Shown here piece by piece: positions 1 to 6,900 of a DNA stretch of 12,668 nucleotides; position 1 is the stretch's first letter, and every line of letters begins with the position of its first letter. Under the pieces are notes generated by a model. That model saw only the letters and a list, made by a program, of their open reading frames with translations, made no database searches and was not told the DNA's origin. The position numbers were made by a program, and so were the translations under genes. The stretch is taken from NCBI GenBank assembly GCA_017849315.1, contig JAFIHQ010000059.1, positions 1 to 12,668 of the forward strand, read 5' to 3'. The stretch is from Treponema sp. Lineage in GTDB: Bacteria > Spirochaetota > Spirochaetia > Treponematales > Rectinemataceae.

Positions 1-693
1 AATATAGTCCATATCGACAGTACCATTGCTGACAAGTCTATAGTAGTGATAGAAACGGGTATCAAAGTTGTAAATGGTTTCGTCCAGCGCAAGAATCGAA
101 TCGGAATAGAGCGAATTGAGGACATCCTGATCCGGCAGAACGAGGCGATTTTTGTATTTATCGATGAATTCGAAAATCTGACGCTCGTCAATCTCATGGC
201 GTTGCCGCGACACATTCATGAGGAGGACGCCGGAATTGTAGTACTCCTGCATGTCGTAAGCGTTAAGGCGCACCATGTTGAGCTCTTTGGCGAGAATCCG
301 TTTGTGAAAACTCGCGGCAAAAAGGTAGCCGGAAATATCGGTTTGGTAGAGTTTTGAAACTGCATTGATTACCAGAATATCCGGGTCCAGATAGAGAATT
401 TTGTCGACTTCGGGTGGCAAAAGTTTGTAGGCAAGGAGCCTATAATACATCTCCTTGGAATAGCGCATAGTAACGGGCGCATTTGAAAAAAAATCGTCAG
501 GGACATGCAGGACTTGTAGTTTGTGACCATGCTTTGTCACAAAGCCGTCTATGGCCACCACCTCATCCTGACTCAGGCTTGAATGCATAAGAAAAACCGT
601 AAACTGCCCTTGAGGATTGCTCACAAAAAGCGACTTGAGCATGACAAGGAGCGGTTTTACGTACACAGAATTGAGGGTAACCAAGATGTTCAT
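1..693 (-). CDS. Glycosyltransferase family 8 protein, C-terminus cut by window edge
   Basis: Reading leftward from the ATG at 693, 231 codons stay open to the window edge, so the 3' end is missing. The N-terminus (MNILVTLNSVYVKPLLVMLK) has the first strand and helix typical of GT-A fold family 8 enzymes. The metal- and nucleotide-sugar-binding DxD motif is at residues 101-108 (YLDPDILV, D103 and D105). It is followed by the family blocks YYNSGVLLMN (151-160) and LPDQDVLN (186-193). The usual C-terminal histidine/KPW block would lie just beyond the edge. Family 8 members transfer glucose or galactose from UDP-sugars to lipopolysaccharide, glycolipid or protein acceptors in the cytosol; the acceptor here cannot be read. 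The gene begins 16 bases after the stop of the HAD gene, so the two are probably one transcript. No strong ribosome site precedes the ATG, which suggests translation coupled to the HAD gene. The family call is firm; substrate is unknown. Confidence 0.9.
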   Translation of the reverse strand, partial: MNILVTLNSVYVKPLLVMLKSLFVSNPQGQFTVFLMHSSLSQDEVVAIDGFVTKHGHKLQVLHVPDDFFSNAPVTMRYSKEMYYRLLAYKLLPPEVDKILYLDPDILVINAVSKLYQTDISGYLFAASFHKRILAKELNMVRLNAYDMQEYYNSGVLLMNVSRQRHEIDERQIFEFIDKYKNRLVLPDQDVLNSLYSDSILALDETIYNFDTRFYHYYRLVSNGTVDMDYI

Positions 694-709
694 ACAATTT
701 ACAGAATAC

Positions 710-1318
710 TCATGAAAAGGCGTTTGCGACAACATCTGCAAGCCGATGAAGTTTCATATCATAGCAAAAAGTGCCAAAACCGATGCTGCGTGCGGTATCG
801 CAATAGGCTGGGACGTCGTCAATGTAAAGACAGTCTTGAGGAGCAAGGTCGGCATACTGAAGGAGTTTGTGCCAGATGCGCGGGTCGGGTTTCATGATGC
901 CGACTTTATACGAAAGGACGTGCAATTCTGGCACCGAAGCCAAAACTTCATTGCAGAAAAGCTCGCGGGCGTGTATAAAGGCGGTGTTGGACAGTACGAA
1001 AGTGCGGGCGCCTGAGTTGCGCGCTGCCAGTAACCCTGCCTCGCCGTCCGGATTAGGCCCAATGATATGACGGTAGTCTTCAACAAATTCTTTAAATTGG
1101 TAGGAGTCGTCAAGGAGAGCGACCTCTTGCACTTTGGCAAAATACTGGCGGGAGTCGTATTTGCCGGTTTCATATTCGAGTTCTAGAGATCCACCCCAAA
1201 GGGCTTTTTCTATTTGGCCAGGATCGAGCGGCGAATGAAGAGAGGCTTTTTGCACAAAACTTGCCCGGTCCAGCGAACAGAGCACATTGCCAAAATCTAA
1301 AACGACGGCTTTATACAT
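710..1318 (-). CDS. HAD-superfamily hydrolase (subfamily IA, YihX-like phosphatase)
   Basis: This 202-residue protein has the HAD motifs in order. Motif I is VVLDFGNVL with nucleophile D8. Motif II is FVLSN with S110. Motif III lies in YKVGIMKPDP with K138 and K143. Motif IV is LYIDDVP with D167 and D168. The helical cap between motifs I and II (about residues 15-95) marks subfamily I. Motif I reads D-F-G-N-V, so the second Asp of the usual DxD is Gly; this is the variant seen in YihX-like sugar-phosphate or FMN phosphatases, so activity is still expected. The substrate is not readable; a sugar phosphate would fit the glycosyltransferase gene 16 bases downstream. The ATG is supported by AGGAG nine bases upstream, formed by the end of a hexamer repeat. 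The alternative, an inactive or different-substrate HAD protein, cannot be excluded. Confidence 0.88.
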   Translation of the reverse strand: MYKAVVLDFGNVLCSLDRASFVQKASLHSPLDPGQIEKALWGGSLELEYETGKYDSRQYFAKVQEVALLDDSYQFKEFVEDYRHIIGPNPDGEAGLLAARNSGARTFVLSNTAFIHARELFCNEVLASVPELHVLSYKVGIMKPDPRIWHKLLQYADLAPQDCLYIDDVPAYCDTARSIGFGTFCYDMKLHRLADVVANAFS

Positions 1319-1327
1319 GGCCTCAGT

Positions 1328-1332
1328 CTCCT
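1328..1332 (-). promoter_or_regulatory. Ribosome binding site of the HAD gene, made by the last repeat copy
   Basis: AGGAG on the minus strand lies nine bases upstream of the ATG ending at 1318. It is built from the terminal AGGA of the hexamer repeat plus the following G, and it decides the start. Confidence 0.7.
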
Positions 1333-1352
1333 ATTCCTATTCCTATTCCTAT
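1329..1352. repeat. Four perfect tandem copies of TCCTAT upstream of the HAD-glycosyltransferase genes
   Basis: Plus-strand TCCTAT is repeated four times without mismatch, which is ATAGGA on the coding strand. The copy nearest the gene runs into a G and so makes AGGAG (1328-1332), nine bases before the ATG at 1318. Each upstream copy also carries an AGGA core. The repeat lies in the 128-base gap between the M20 gene stop and the HAD start. Copy-number change would alter leader length or promoter spacing but not a reading frame. Confidence 0.85.
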
Positions 1353-1446
1353 CTTGGCTAGTTGAGCTTTTTACACGATTCTACTCTCGTAGCAACTCAA
1401 GTCGGAGCAGATTCCATGCTAAGTTGTATGTAGCCCAATCTTCATC

Positions 1447-2769
1447 CTACCGCTGAAGCTTCTCGATTCCTCCGGCATATACGTTCTCCGACAAAGAAGC
1501 GTCGAGCATTGCAAGATATTCAGCCTTAGTAAATTGCGGCACAAAAGAAGACTTGACGGCAGCAACTCCCTGCCCATCTTGTCCCGCCAACAACTCGACG
1601 GTCCGTCCAATTATGCAGGCGGGCTCAAGATATGCTCGCTCAGCATCCAAAGGCAGAAAACTGGCCGTGTGTATCGTGCCGGAAAACCCTCCATAGCCCA
1701 GTTGGCAAGTCGGCACAAGGCAGGCAACGTCTCCAATATCATCCGAAGCAAAAGACTCGTCGTGGAAATCGATTTCATTTTCTGATACAAATTCGCGTGT
1801 TGCAGATCCCAGAAACTCCCCCATGGCTTTGTTGGGATGAAAGGCTTGGTAACCTGGGGTGTTTGCAATTCGTACCGAAGCGCCTATAGCCAAAGCACCT
1901 GCAACCAAAGCCCGATCTACCTTCTTGGAGGCCTCGATGACGGCTTTGTTAGTTGCCCCCCGGACATACATTTCAACTTCAACTCTGTCTGGAACTGAGT
2001 TGACTACCGTACCACCCTCTTTGATGATGGGGTGGATACGAATATGGTCGCTGTCAAGAAACGTCTCGCGTTGCGCATGGATGGCTTGAATAGCCAAGGT
2101 AGCGGCGTTGAGCGCATTGATCCCTTGATCTGGAGCGGCTCCAGCATGCGAGGCTTTCCCAGTAAAGAGCGCCGTTTTTGCACTGAATCCGTTGAGGATG
2201 CCGTTGATTGTTGCGGTCCGCCGCGGGAAATCGGACGTTTCCGACATGGAGTGATACTTGATTGCGCAATCGATATCGTCAAAAGCACCAAGATAGATCA
2301 TCTCCTGTTTCCCGGAAAGATAAGTTATCTTGCCCTCTTTTTTGAGTTCCCTTCGCTTGTCCAACTGCACATATTCTTCAGCTGGTGTTGCCAAAAAAAC
2401 AACTCGAACGTGATTCTTGTCTGGGAAACCTGTTTCTACAAGTGCCCGAAACACGGCCAACATAATTGTGACCTGGGCGTAATGGCCGCAAGAATGAGCA
2501 ACTCCACCAGGTGCTCCAGCCGTTGGTAAGGCATCCATGTCTGCAACCAAGGCAATAGAGGGAGCCTCCGCTGGACCAGCAAAGGCCTTTATTCCGGTTA
2601 AGGCTAAGCCTCGTTGGACTTCTATGCCGGGCATTTCCAACTCGGAGGCAATAAGATCAGCGGTCTTGTGCTCGTAAAACCCGGTCTCCGGATTGCTCCG
2701 CAGTATTTCAGCAAAATTGTACATCCACAACTTGTGCTGCTGTAACCATTGGGAAGTCAAAAGCTCCAT
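1447..2769 (-). CDS. M20-family metallo-amidohydrolase (AbgA/AbgB-like, insertion variant)
   Basis: This 440-residue cytosolic enzyme belongs to the two-zinc M20 aminoacylase/carboxypeptidase group, which cleaves amide bonds of N-acyl or aminobenzoyl amino acids. ADMDALP (76-82) and SCGHYAQ (93-99) give the metal-site Asp and Cys94/His96. TPAEE (128-132) supplies the catalytic and metal glutamates. KYHSM contains His173, and GTIHTASF contains the last ligand His367. The lid/dimerization domain starts near FTGKASHAGAAPDQG (202-216). The length matches AbgA (about 436), whereas the SDDIGDVACLVP block (342-353) is of the AbgB type. About 18 extra, charged residues sit between the EE pair and His173, compared with the second M20 protein in this window. 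No signal peptide is visible. AAAGGAG lies six bases before the ATG. The gene is transcribed divergently from the binding-protein gene. The substrate is inferred only: p-aminobenzoyl-glutamate or another N-acyl amino acid. Confidence 0.88.
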   Translation of the reverse strand: MELLTSQWLQQHKLWMYNFAEILRSNPETGFYEHKTADLIASELEMPGIEVQRGLALTGIKAFAGPAEAPSIALVADMDALPTAGAPGGVAHSCGHYAQVTIMLAVFRALVETGFPDKNHVRVVFLATPAEEYVQLDKRRELKKEGKITYLSGKQEMIYLGAFDDIDCAIKYHSMSETSDFPRRTATINGILNGFSAKTALFTGKASHAGAAPDQGINALNAATLAIQAIHAQRETFLDSDHIRIHPIIKEGGTVVNSVPDRVEVEMYVRGATNKAVIEASKKVDRALVAGALAIGASVRIANTPGYQAFHPNKAMGEFLGSATREFVSENEIDFHDESFASDDIGDVACLVPTCQLGYGGFSGTIHTASFLPLDAERAYLEPACIIGRTVELLAGQDGQGVAAVKSSFVPQFTKAEYLAMLDASLSENVYAGGIEKLQR

Positions 2770-2775
2770 CAGCCA

Positions 2776-2782
2776 CTCCTTT
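2776..2782 (-). promoter_or_regulatory. Ribosome binding site of the first M20 gene
   Basis: AAAGGAG on the minus strand is six bases upstream of the ATG at 2769, which supports this start. Confidence 0.75.
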
Positions 2783-2815
2783 ATGCCAGTTGATTATGCC
2801 GGTCGATCCCAGATA

Positions 2816-2843
2816 ATTGTATTTAGATAGGCAATATTAACAA
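2816..2843 (-). promoter_or_regulatory. Candidate sigma-70 promoter for the first M20 gene
   Basis: On the minus strand, TTGTTA (2838-2843) and TACAAT (2816-2821, five of six matches to TATAAT) are separated by 16 bases. Transcription would begin near 2809 and give a leader of about 40 bases. This is consensus matching only. Confidence 0.45.
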
Positions 2844-2886
2844 AACAAGAGCTGCCCATACAAGCCAAGCCCAGCATCAACAGGTC

Positions 2887-2906
2887 TTTTGCATCAATAT
2901 GCAAAA
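2887..2906. promoter_or_regulatory. Perfect 8+8 palindrome, candidate operator between divergent genes
   Basis: TTTTGCAT-CAAT-ATGCAAAA is a perfect inverted repeat with a four-base spacer. It lies in the divergent intergenic region, about 43 bases upstream of the candidate M20 promoter and about 100 bases upstream of the binding-protein start. The shape fits a dimeric helix-turn-helix regulator. No regulator gene is present in the window, and I do not recognise the site as that of a known regulator. Confidence 0.5.
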
Positions 2907-2991
2907 CAATGTAGTCTTTGGCCTCTTCAGCTTTACTTGAATTCATTTTTATGGTATTTAGTTTCGGTAAACTAGCAAAGAACTAGAGATT

Positions 2992-2997
2992 AGGAGG
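2992..2997 (+). promoter_or_regulatory. Ribosome binding site AGGAGG that fixes the binding-protein start
   Basis: A perfect AGGAGG lies eight bases before the ATG at 3006. The upstream in-frame TTG at 3000 would be only two bases away, so the ATG is chosen. Confidence 0.85.
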
Positions 2998-3005
2998 CAT
3001 TGCAG

Positions 3006-4088
3006 ATGAGGAAATTCAGGATTCTTTTTTGTGCCTTGTTGAGTATCGCGATGGTGCTGCCTGCTGTAGCTGCAGGACCAGACAAGGCGAGCATATTCTT
3101 GCTCATTTCGGGCTCGCTTGGCGATAAGGGCTTTAACGATTCGGCCAAAGCCGGCTTGGATATGATCAAGGATAAATTCGGTTCGCGCGTTACCGTTAAG
3201 TACACTGAACTCGGAGCGGATGCAGCAAAATATGCTCCCGCGCTGGAAGATGCAGGTGCAGAGGGGTATTCAGTCGTAATCTGCTCCAACAATTTCAACA
3301 ACGCTGTGCAAGAAGTAGCCCCGCGGTATCCGAAGACTCTCTATATCATGTACGATGGATGGATTAATGGCGACATTCCCAATGTTTACTCAATCCAATA
3401 CAAGAATAACGAGGCAGGATATCTGGCTGGGGCGCTAGCCGGGCTTATTACCAAATCCAAGGGAGATTCTAAGCTCAACAGTTCCAATGTTATTGGGTTT
3501 ATTGGCGGACGCGACATTACTGGAATTAACGACTTTTTTGTTGGATACATTTCTGGAGCGCAGAGAGTAAATCCTGCAGTAAAAGTAATATATAACTATG
3601 TTAACTCCTTTACTGATACTGCAAAAGCCAAGGATCAGGCGCTCATTCAGTATAAGACATATCAGGCAGACGTCATCTATCATGCAGCGGGGCGTGCTGG
3701 CTTGGGTGTTTTTGACGCTGCAGTTGAGACAGGCAAGTATGCCATAGGCGTAGACACTGATCAGGCAGCGCTTTTCACGAACGAACCCGCAAAAGCTAAC
3801 CTAATCCTCACTTCCACAATGAAACGAGTTGACCTGACACTTCTCAGAGCAGTCCAGCAGTTCATGAATGGTGAAAAATTGGGTGGGCAAAAAGTGAGTG
3901 TCGGCGCCGCGGAAGGTGTGATTGCTTATGCTCCTTTCAACAAAGCAGTTCCTGCATCAATGCAGAAAGACTTAGACAAAATACAGGCCGAGATAAAAGA
4001 CGGCACCGCAAAGATTCCTTCTGCTTTTTCTATGACTGCTGACGAAATCAATAAGCTTCGCGATTCCGTTAATGCTGCCAAGAACTGA
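3006..4088 (+). CDS. BMP/PnrA-family periplasmic substrate-binding protein of an ABC importer
   Basis: This 360-residue protein has a signal peptide at residues 1-23 (Lys/Arg N-terminus, hydrophobic core, probable cleavage after VAA). There is no lipobox cysteine at the cleavage site; Cys8 lies within the hydrophobic segment in ILFC, which is not a lipobox. The mature protein is therefore predicted to be soluble in the periplasm, unlike the lipoprotein PnrA/TmpC or Gram-positive BMP proteins. Family blocks are SGSLGDKGFNDSA (35-47), KNNEAGYLAG (133-142), IGFIGGRDITG (163-173) and AIGVDTDQ (246-253); the Asp in GVDxDQ is usually a ribose contact in nucleoside-binding members. The family binds purine or pyrimidine nucleosides, though some members take other ligands, so the substrate is probable rather than certain. 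It heads the importer operon and is followed by a hairpin that may raise its expression over the membrane parts. An in-frame TTG at 3000 is the rejected alternative start. Confidence 0.92.
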   Translation: MRKFRILFCALLSIAMVLPAVAAGPDKASIFLLISGSLGDKGFNDSAKAGLDMIKDKFGSRVTVKYTELGADAAKYAPALEDAGAEGYSVVICSNNFNNAVQEVAPRYPKTLYIMYDGWINGDIPNVYSIQYKNNEAGYLAGALAGLITKSKGDSKLNSSNVIGFIGGRDITGINDFFVGYISGAQRVNPAVKVIYNYVNSFTDTAKAKDQALIQYKTYQADVIYHAAGRAGLGVFDAAVETGKYAIGVDTDQAALFTNEPAKANLILTSTMKRVDLTLLRAVQQFMNGEKLGGQKVSVGAAEGVIAYAPFNKAVPASMQKDLDKIQAEIKDGTAKIPSAFSMTADEINKLRDSVNAAKN

Positions 4089-4107
4089 TTCTTGGGAATG
4101 AAGCACT

Positions 4108-4148
4108 GAAATGCTCACACAGCCGATGGCTGTGTGAGCATTTCGTTT
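4108..4148 (+). terminator. 17-bp stem-loop after the binding-protein gene (partial terminator or 3' stabiliser)
   Basis: Positions 4108-4124 and 4128-4144 form a perfect 17-bp inverted repeat around the loop GAT, followed by GTTTTA. The U-run is short. The hairpin sits 19 bases after the stop and 45 bases before the ATPase start. In ABC importer operons such elements commonly set a high ratio of binding protein to membrane components, by partial termination or by protecting the upstream message. Confidence 0.8.
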
Positions 4149-4189
4149 TAGTAGAAGCTCTTTGACAAGATTACAAGAGGGAGACGGTA

Positions 4190-5746
4190 ATGGACTATCT
4201 ACTCCAGACCAAGAATTTGACAAAAGTCTATCCAAATGGAACGATCGCAAATCGTGGAGTCGATTTTGGTGTTCGACGAGGAGAAATCTTGGGCCTCGTG
4301 GGGGAAAATGGTGCTGGCAAATCGACACTCATGAAGGTACTCTACGGAGAAGAAAGTCCAACCTCTGGCGAAATTTGGCTAGAAGGCAAATCAGTGACTT
4401 TTTCCTCTTCTCAGGATGCAATTAGAGCCGGTATCGGCATGGTTCACCAGCATTTTATGTTAGTACCAAAACTGACACTTGCGGAGAACTTGGTCCTTGG
4501 TAAAGAGCCTAGCAAACCTCGCTCTGGTTTTTTCGACCTGGAACGTGCGGTTTCAATAACGGAAGAACTAGCTGCCCATTACAACCTGAATGTTTTTGCT
4601 CGAGCTCGAGTGGTAGACGTTTCTGTCTCCATGCGCCAAAAGCTCGAAATTCTAAAGGCGTTATATCGCGGTGCAAAAATCCTTATTCTTGATGAACCAA
4701 CATCTGTCCTTACACCGCAGGAGACCGACGAGCTCTTTTTGGAACTCAAAGAGCTACAGAAGCATGGCCAAACCATTATCTTTATAAGTCACAAGCTCAA
4801 TGAAATTTTTAGACTCTGTGACCGTGTAAGTGTCATGCGCGATGGGAAAATGATAGCAACGCATGATGTTGCGGATGTCGACAGTCAAAGTGTTTCCAAC
4901 GAGATGGTTGGCAGAGATGTCCAACTGAGCATTACGAAAACCAAACAGAAACCTGGTGACATGGTCTTGAAAGTCAGAGATATTTCGTTTGTCGATGATT
5001 TTGGCATCAAAATGCTAGATCATGTCTCGTTTTCGCTGAAACAAAAGGAAATTCTGGGGGTTGTTGGAGTCGACGGCAACGGGCAATCCGAACTAGTCAA
5101 AGTAATTACTGGTGGCCTAAAAACTTTGTCAGGGCAAGTAATTGCCCATGGAAAAGACATAACAAACAAGAGTCAGGCCATCGTTCGGCAAGCCAAGGTT
5201 GCCCATATAGCAGAAGACAGAATGACCGAAGGCACTGCTCTCGCCGCAAGCATTGAAGAAAACCTTGTGGCCGATCGTATCTCCCTGCCAAAGTATAGTA
5301 GCAAATATGGCTTCCTGCACAAGGAGATAATTGAAGAAACAGCCCAAGACATCATTAAATCGTTCGATATTCGCTGTTCCTCCCCTAAGCAGTCAGTGGC
5401 GAGTTTGTCTGGCGGGAATATGCAAAAGGTAGTGGTTGGACGAGAGTTCACTGCAGACGCAGATATCCTAATAATCTCTCAACCGACGCGAGGAGTAGAT
5501 GTAGGGGCCATAGAGTTCATCCATAAACGAATCATCGAAATGCGCGATACGGGCAAGGCTATTCTGCTTGTATCGTCCGACCTTCAAGAGGTGATGTCCC
5601 TCTCCGACAGCCTCATCGTCATGAATTCGGGAAAGATAGTGGCCTATTTCCCAGACGCATCGCAGACTACGGACAAAGAATTGGGCCTGTACATGTTGGG
5701 TCTGAAAAAACAAACTGCAAAAGAAATCGAGGGAGTGCTTTCATGA
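4190..5746 (+). CDS. Nucleoside-type ABC importer ATPase with two fused nucleotide-binding domains
   Basis: This 518-residue protein has the tandem-domain layout of NupO/YufO and sugar-importer ATPases and would drive the binding-protein-dependent importer at the inner membrane face. Domain 1 (about 4-245) has Walker A GENGAGKST (38-46), Q87, Walker B ILILDEP (164-170; D168, E169) and the switch His201. Its signature reads VSVSMRQ (144-150), where relatives usually have LSVGxxQ. Domain 2 (about 258-505) has a degenerate Walker A GVDGNGQS (293-300) without the lysine, an intact LSGGN (406-410), and Walker B IISQPTRG (428-435) without the catalytic Glu, as is normal for this family. One composite ATP site (Walker A of domain 1 with the signature of domain 2) is predicted competent. 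The start is supported by GAGGGAG just upstream. Its TGA overlaps the next ATG as ATGA. Confidence 0.95.
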   Translation: MDYLLQTKNLTKVYPNGTIANRGVDFGVRRGEILGLVGENGAGKSTLMKVLYGEESPTSGEIWLEGKSVTFSSSQDAIRAGIGMVHQHFMLVPKLTLAENLVLGKEPSKPRSGFFDLERAVSITEELAAHYNLNVFARARVVDVSVSMRQKLEILKALYRGAKILILDEPTSVLTPQETDELFLELKELQKHGQTIIFISHKLNEIFRLCDRVSVMRDGKMIATHDVADVDSQSVSNEMVGRDVQLSITKTKQKPGDMVLKVRDISFVDDFGIKMLDHVSFSLKQKEILGVVGVDGNGQSELVKVITGGLKTLSGQVIAHGKDITNKSQAIVRQAKVAHIAEDRMTEGTALAASIEENLVADRISLPKYSSKYGFLHKEIIEETAQDIIKSFDIRCSSPKQSVASLSGGNMQKVVVGREFTADADILIISQPTRGVDVGAIEFIHKRIIEMRDTGKAILLVSSDLQEVMSLSDSLIVMNSGKIVAYFPDASQTTDKELGLYMLGLKKQTAKEIEGVLS

Positions 5747-6900
5747 AAGCCACAACAAAAAGAAAAGAAAGCGTTTTTCGAAAAATTGGTTACTTCTTTT
5801 CTGATAAAGAGAAACTGGAACCAACCCTTGTTATCATTTTCACGGCTCTTTTTTCAATACTTCTGGGAGTTGGATTGATCTTCTTAGTGAGCAAGGATCC
5901 GGTGCAGTCTGCGCGAAACTTTGTTCTTGGCCCTTTCATGCGGACGTATAACATCTATTACCTGATTATCGCAATGGTACCCTTGATCTTTACAGGGCTC
6001 GCATTGTGCATCATCTATCAACTTCATTACATGAGCCTGATCGTGGATTCGAGCTTCTATATGGGCGCAGTCATTGCAACCGCCATTGGGATCAATGTGG
6101 CTCTGCCTGCCGGAGTGCATCCTTTATTGGCCATGATCCTGGCAGGACTTGTGGGTGGGTTGATAGGCATCTTGCCTGCAATTCTACGAATAAAATGGAG
6201 GGCAAACGAACTAGTGTCCTCGCTGATGCTGAACTACGTTTTTTACTTTGTGGGAAGCTATATCATCCTCTACTTCCTACGCGACAGAAACCAGGCCATT
6301 CTCGCTTCGCTTCCCTTTAGGTCCACTTTTGCGCTTCCGAAGCTCATCCCAAATACCCAGCTCCATGCTGGCGTGCTCATAGCCATCCTTTTCATCGTTT
6401 TGGTCTCTATTTTTCTCTATAAGACTCGATGGGGATATCAAATCAGAGTCACTGGAGCCAATCCTCGATTTGCTGCCTATGCTGGCATACCCGTGGCCAC
6501 GGTCGTAATTCTTGCTCATTTTATTTCCGGCTTTATTGGCGGGGTAGGAGGAGCAGTAGAAATGGCTGGGCTTTACAGAGCGTTTATTTGGCAGACAAAC
6601 CCGTCCTACGCGTGGGACGGCGTCATAGTCGCTATGCTCGCAAAACGAAATCCAAAGTATGTGCCGCTGTCTGCATTTTTCTTGGCATACTTGAGGGTTG
6701 GAGCTGATTTTATGTCAAGGCGCGGGGACGTGGCCTTTGAATTTGTCACATTGCTGCAAGGCTTCATTATTCTGATTCTTGCATCAGACAAGATTTCTAA
6801 TTCTTTGAAAATTCGTCGGCTCAGGAAGGCGGCTTTGGCTTCGGAACAAGAGTCCAAAGCACGAACAACCATGCCTTCGACAGAGGGAAACACATTATGA
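5743..6900 (+). CDS. ABC importer permease 1 (BPD_transp_2 family, NupP/YufP-like)
   Basis: This 385-residue inner-membrane protein has about eight to ten hydrophobic segments, beginning at residues 29-50 after a basic cytosolic N-terminus. Conserved family blocks are WRANELVSSLMLNYV (152-166) and TGANPRFAAYAGIP (237-250), followed by an ISGFIGGVGGAVEMAG segment (261-276). The usual FNIGAEGQ block of permease 1 is not seen; its position reads YMSLIVDSSFYMGA (96-109), a notable divergence in a pore-lining segment. The tail from about 355 is charged and probably cytosolic. It pairs with the next permease to form the heterodimeric channel for the nucleoside-like ligand. It overlaps the ATPase gene and permease 2 by ATGA at both ends, which indicates tight translational coupling. 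Confidence 0.92.
   Translation: MKATTKRKESVFRKIGYFFSDKEKLEPTLVIIFTALFSILLGVGLIFLVSKDPVQSARNFVLGPFMRTYNIYYLIIAMVPLIFTGLALCIIYQLHYMSLIVDSSFYMGAVIATAIGINVALPAGVHPLLAMILAGLVGGLIGILPAILRIKWRANELVSSLMLNYVFYFVGSYIILYFLRDRNQAILASLPFRSTFALPKLIPNTQLHAGVLIAILFIVLVSIFLYKTRWGYQIRVTGANPRFAAYAGIPVATVVILAHFISGFIGGVGGAVEMAGLYRAFIWQTNPSYAWDGVIVAMLAKRNPKYVPLSAFFLAYLRVGADFMSRRGDVAFEFVTLLQGFIILILASDKISNSLKIRRLRKAALASEQESKARTTMPSTEGNTL

Noticed and set aside
46..357. 103-codon plus-strand open frame at the left edge
   Set aside because: The minus strand encodes a clear family 8 glycosyltransferase here.
1353..1446. Terminator after the first M20 gene
   Set aside because: Only a four-base stem (CTAC-GAGA-GTAG) and a five-base weak repeat are found, with no T-run directly following.
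2032..2529. 165-codon plus-strand open frame
   Set aside because: It lies antisense within the well-supported M20 gene and shows no recognisable domain.
3000..3005. Upstream TTG start adding two residues to the BMP protein
   Set aside because: It is only two bases from AGGAGG; the ATG at 3006 has ideal eight-base spacing.
4162..4191. Perfect TTGACA as a promoter for the ATPase gene
   Set aside because: A -10 element at normal spacing would fall on the start codon itself, so it could not transcribe a leader for this gene.
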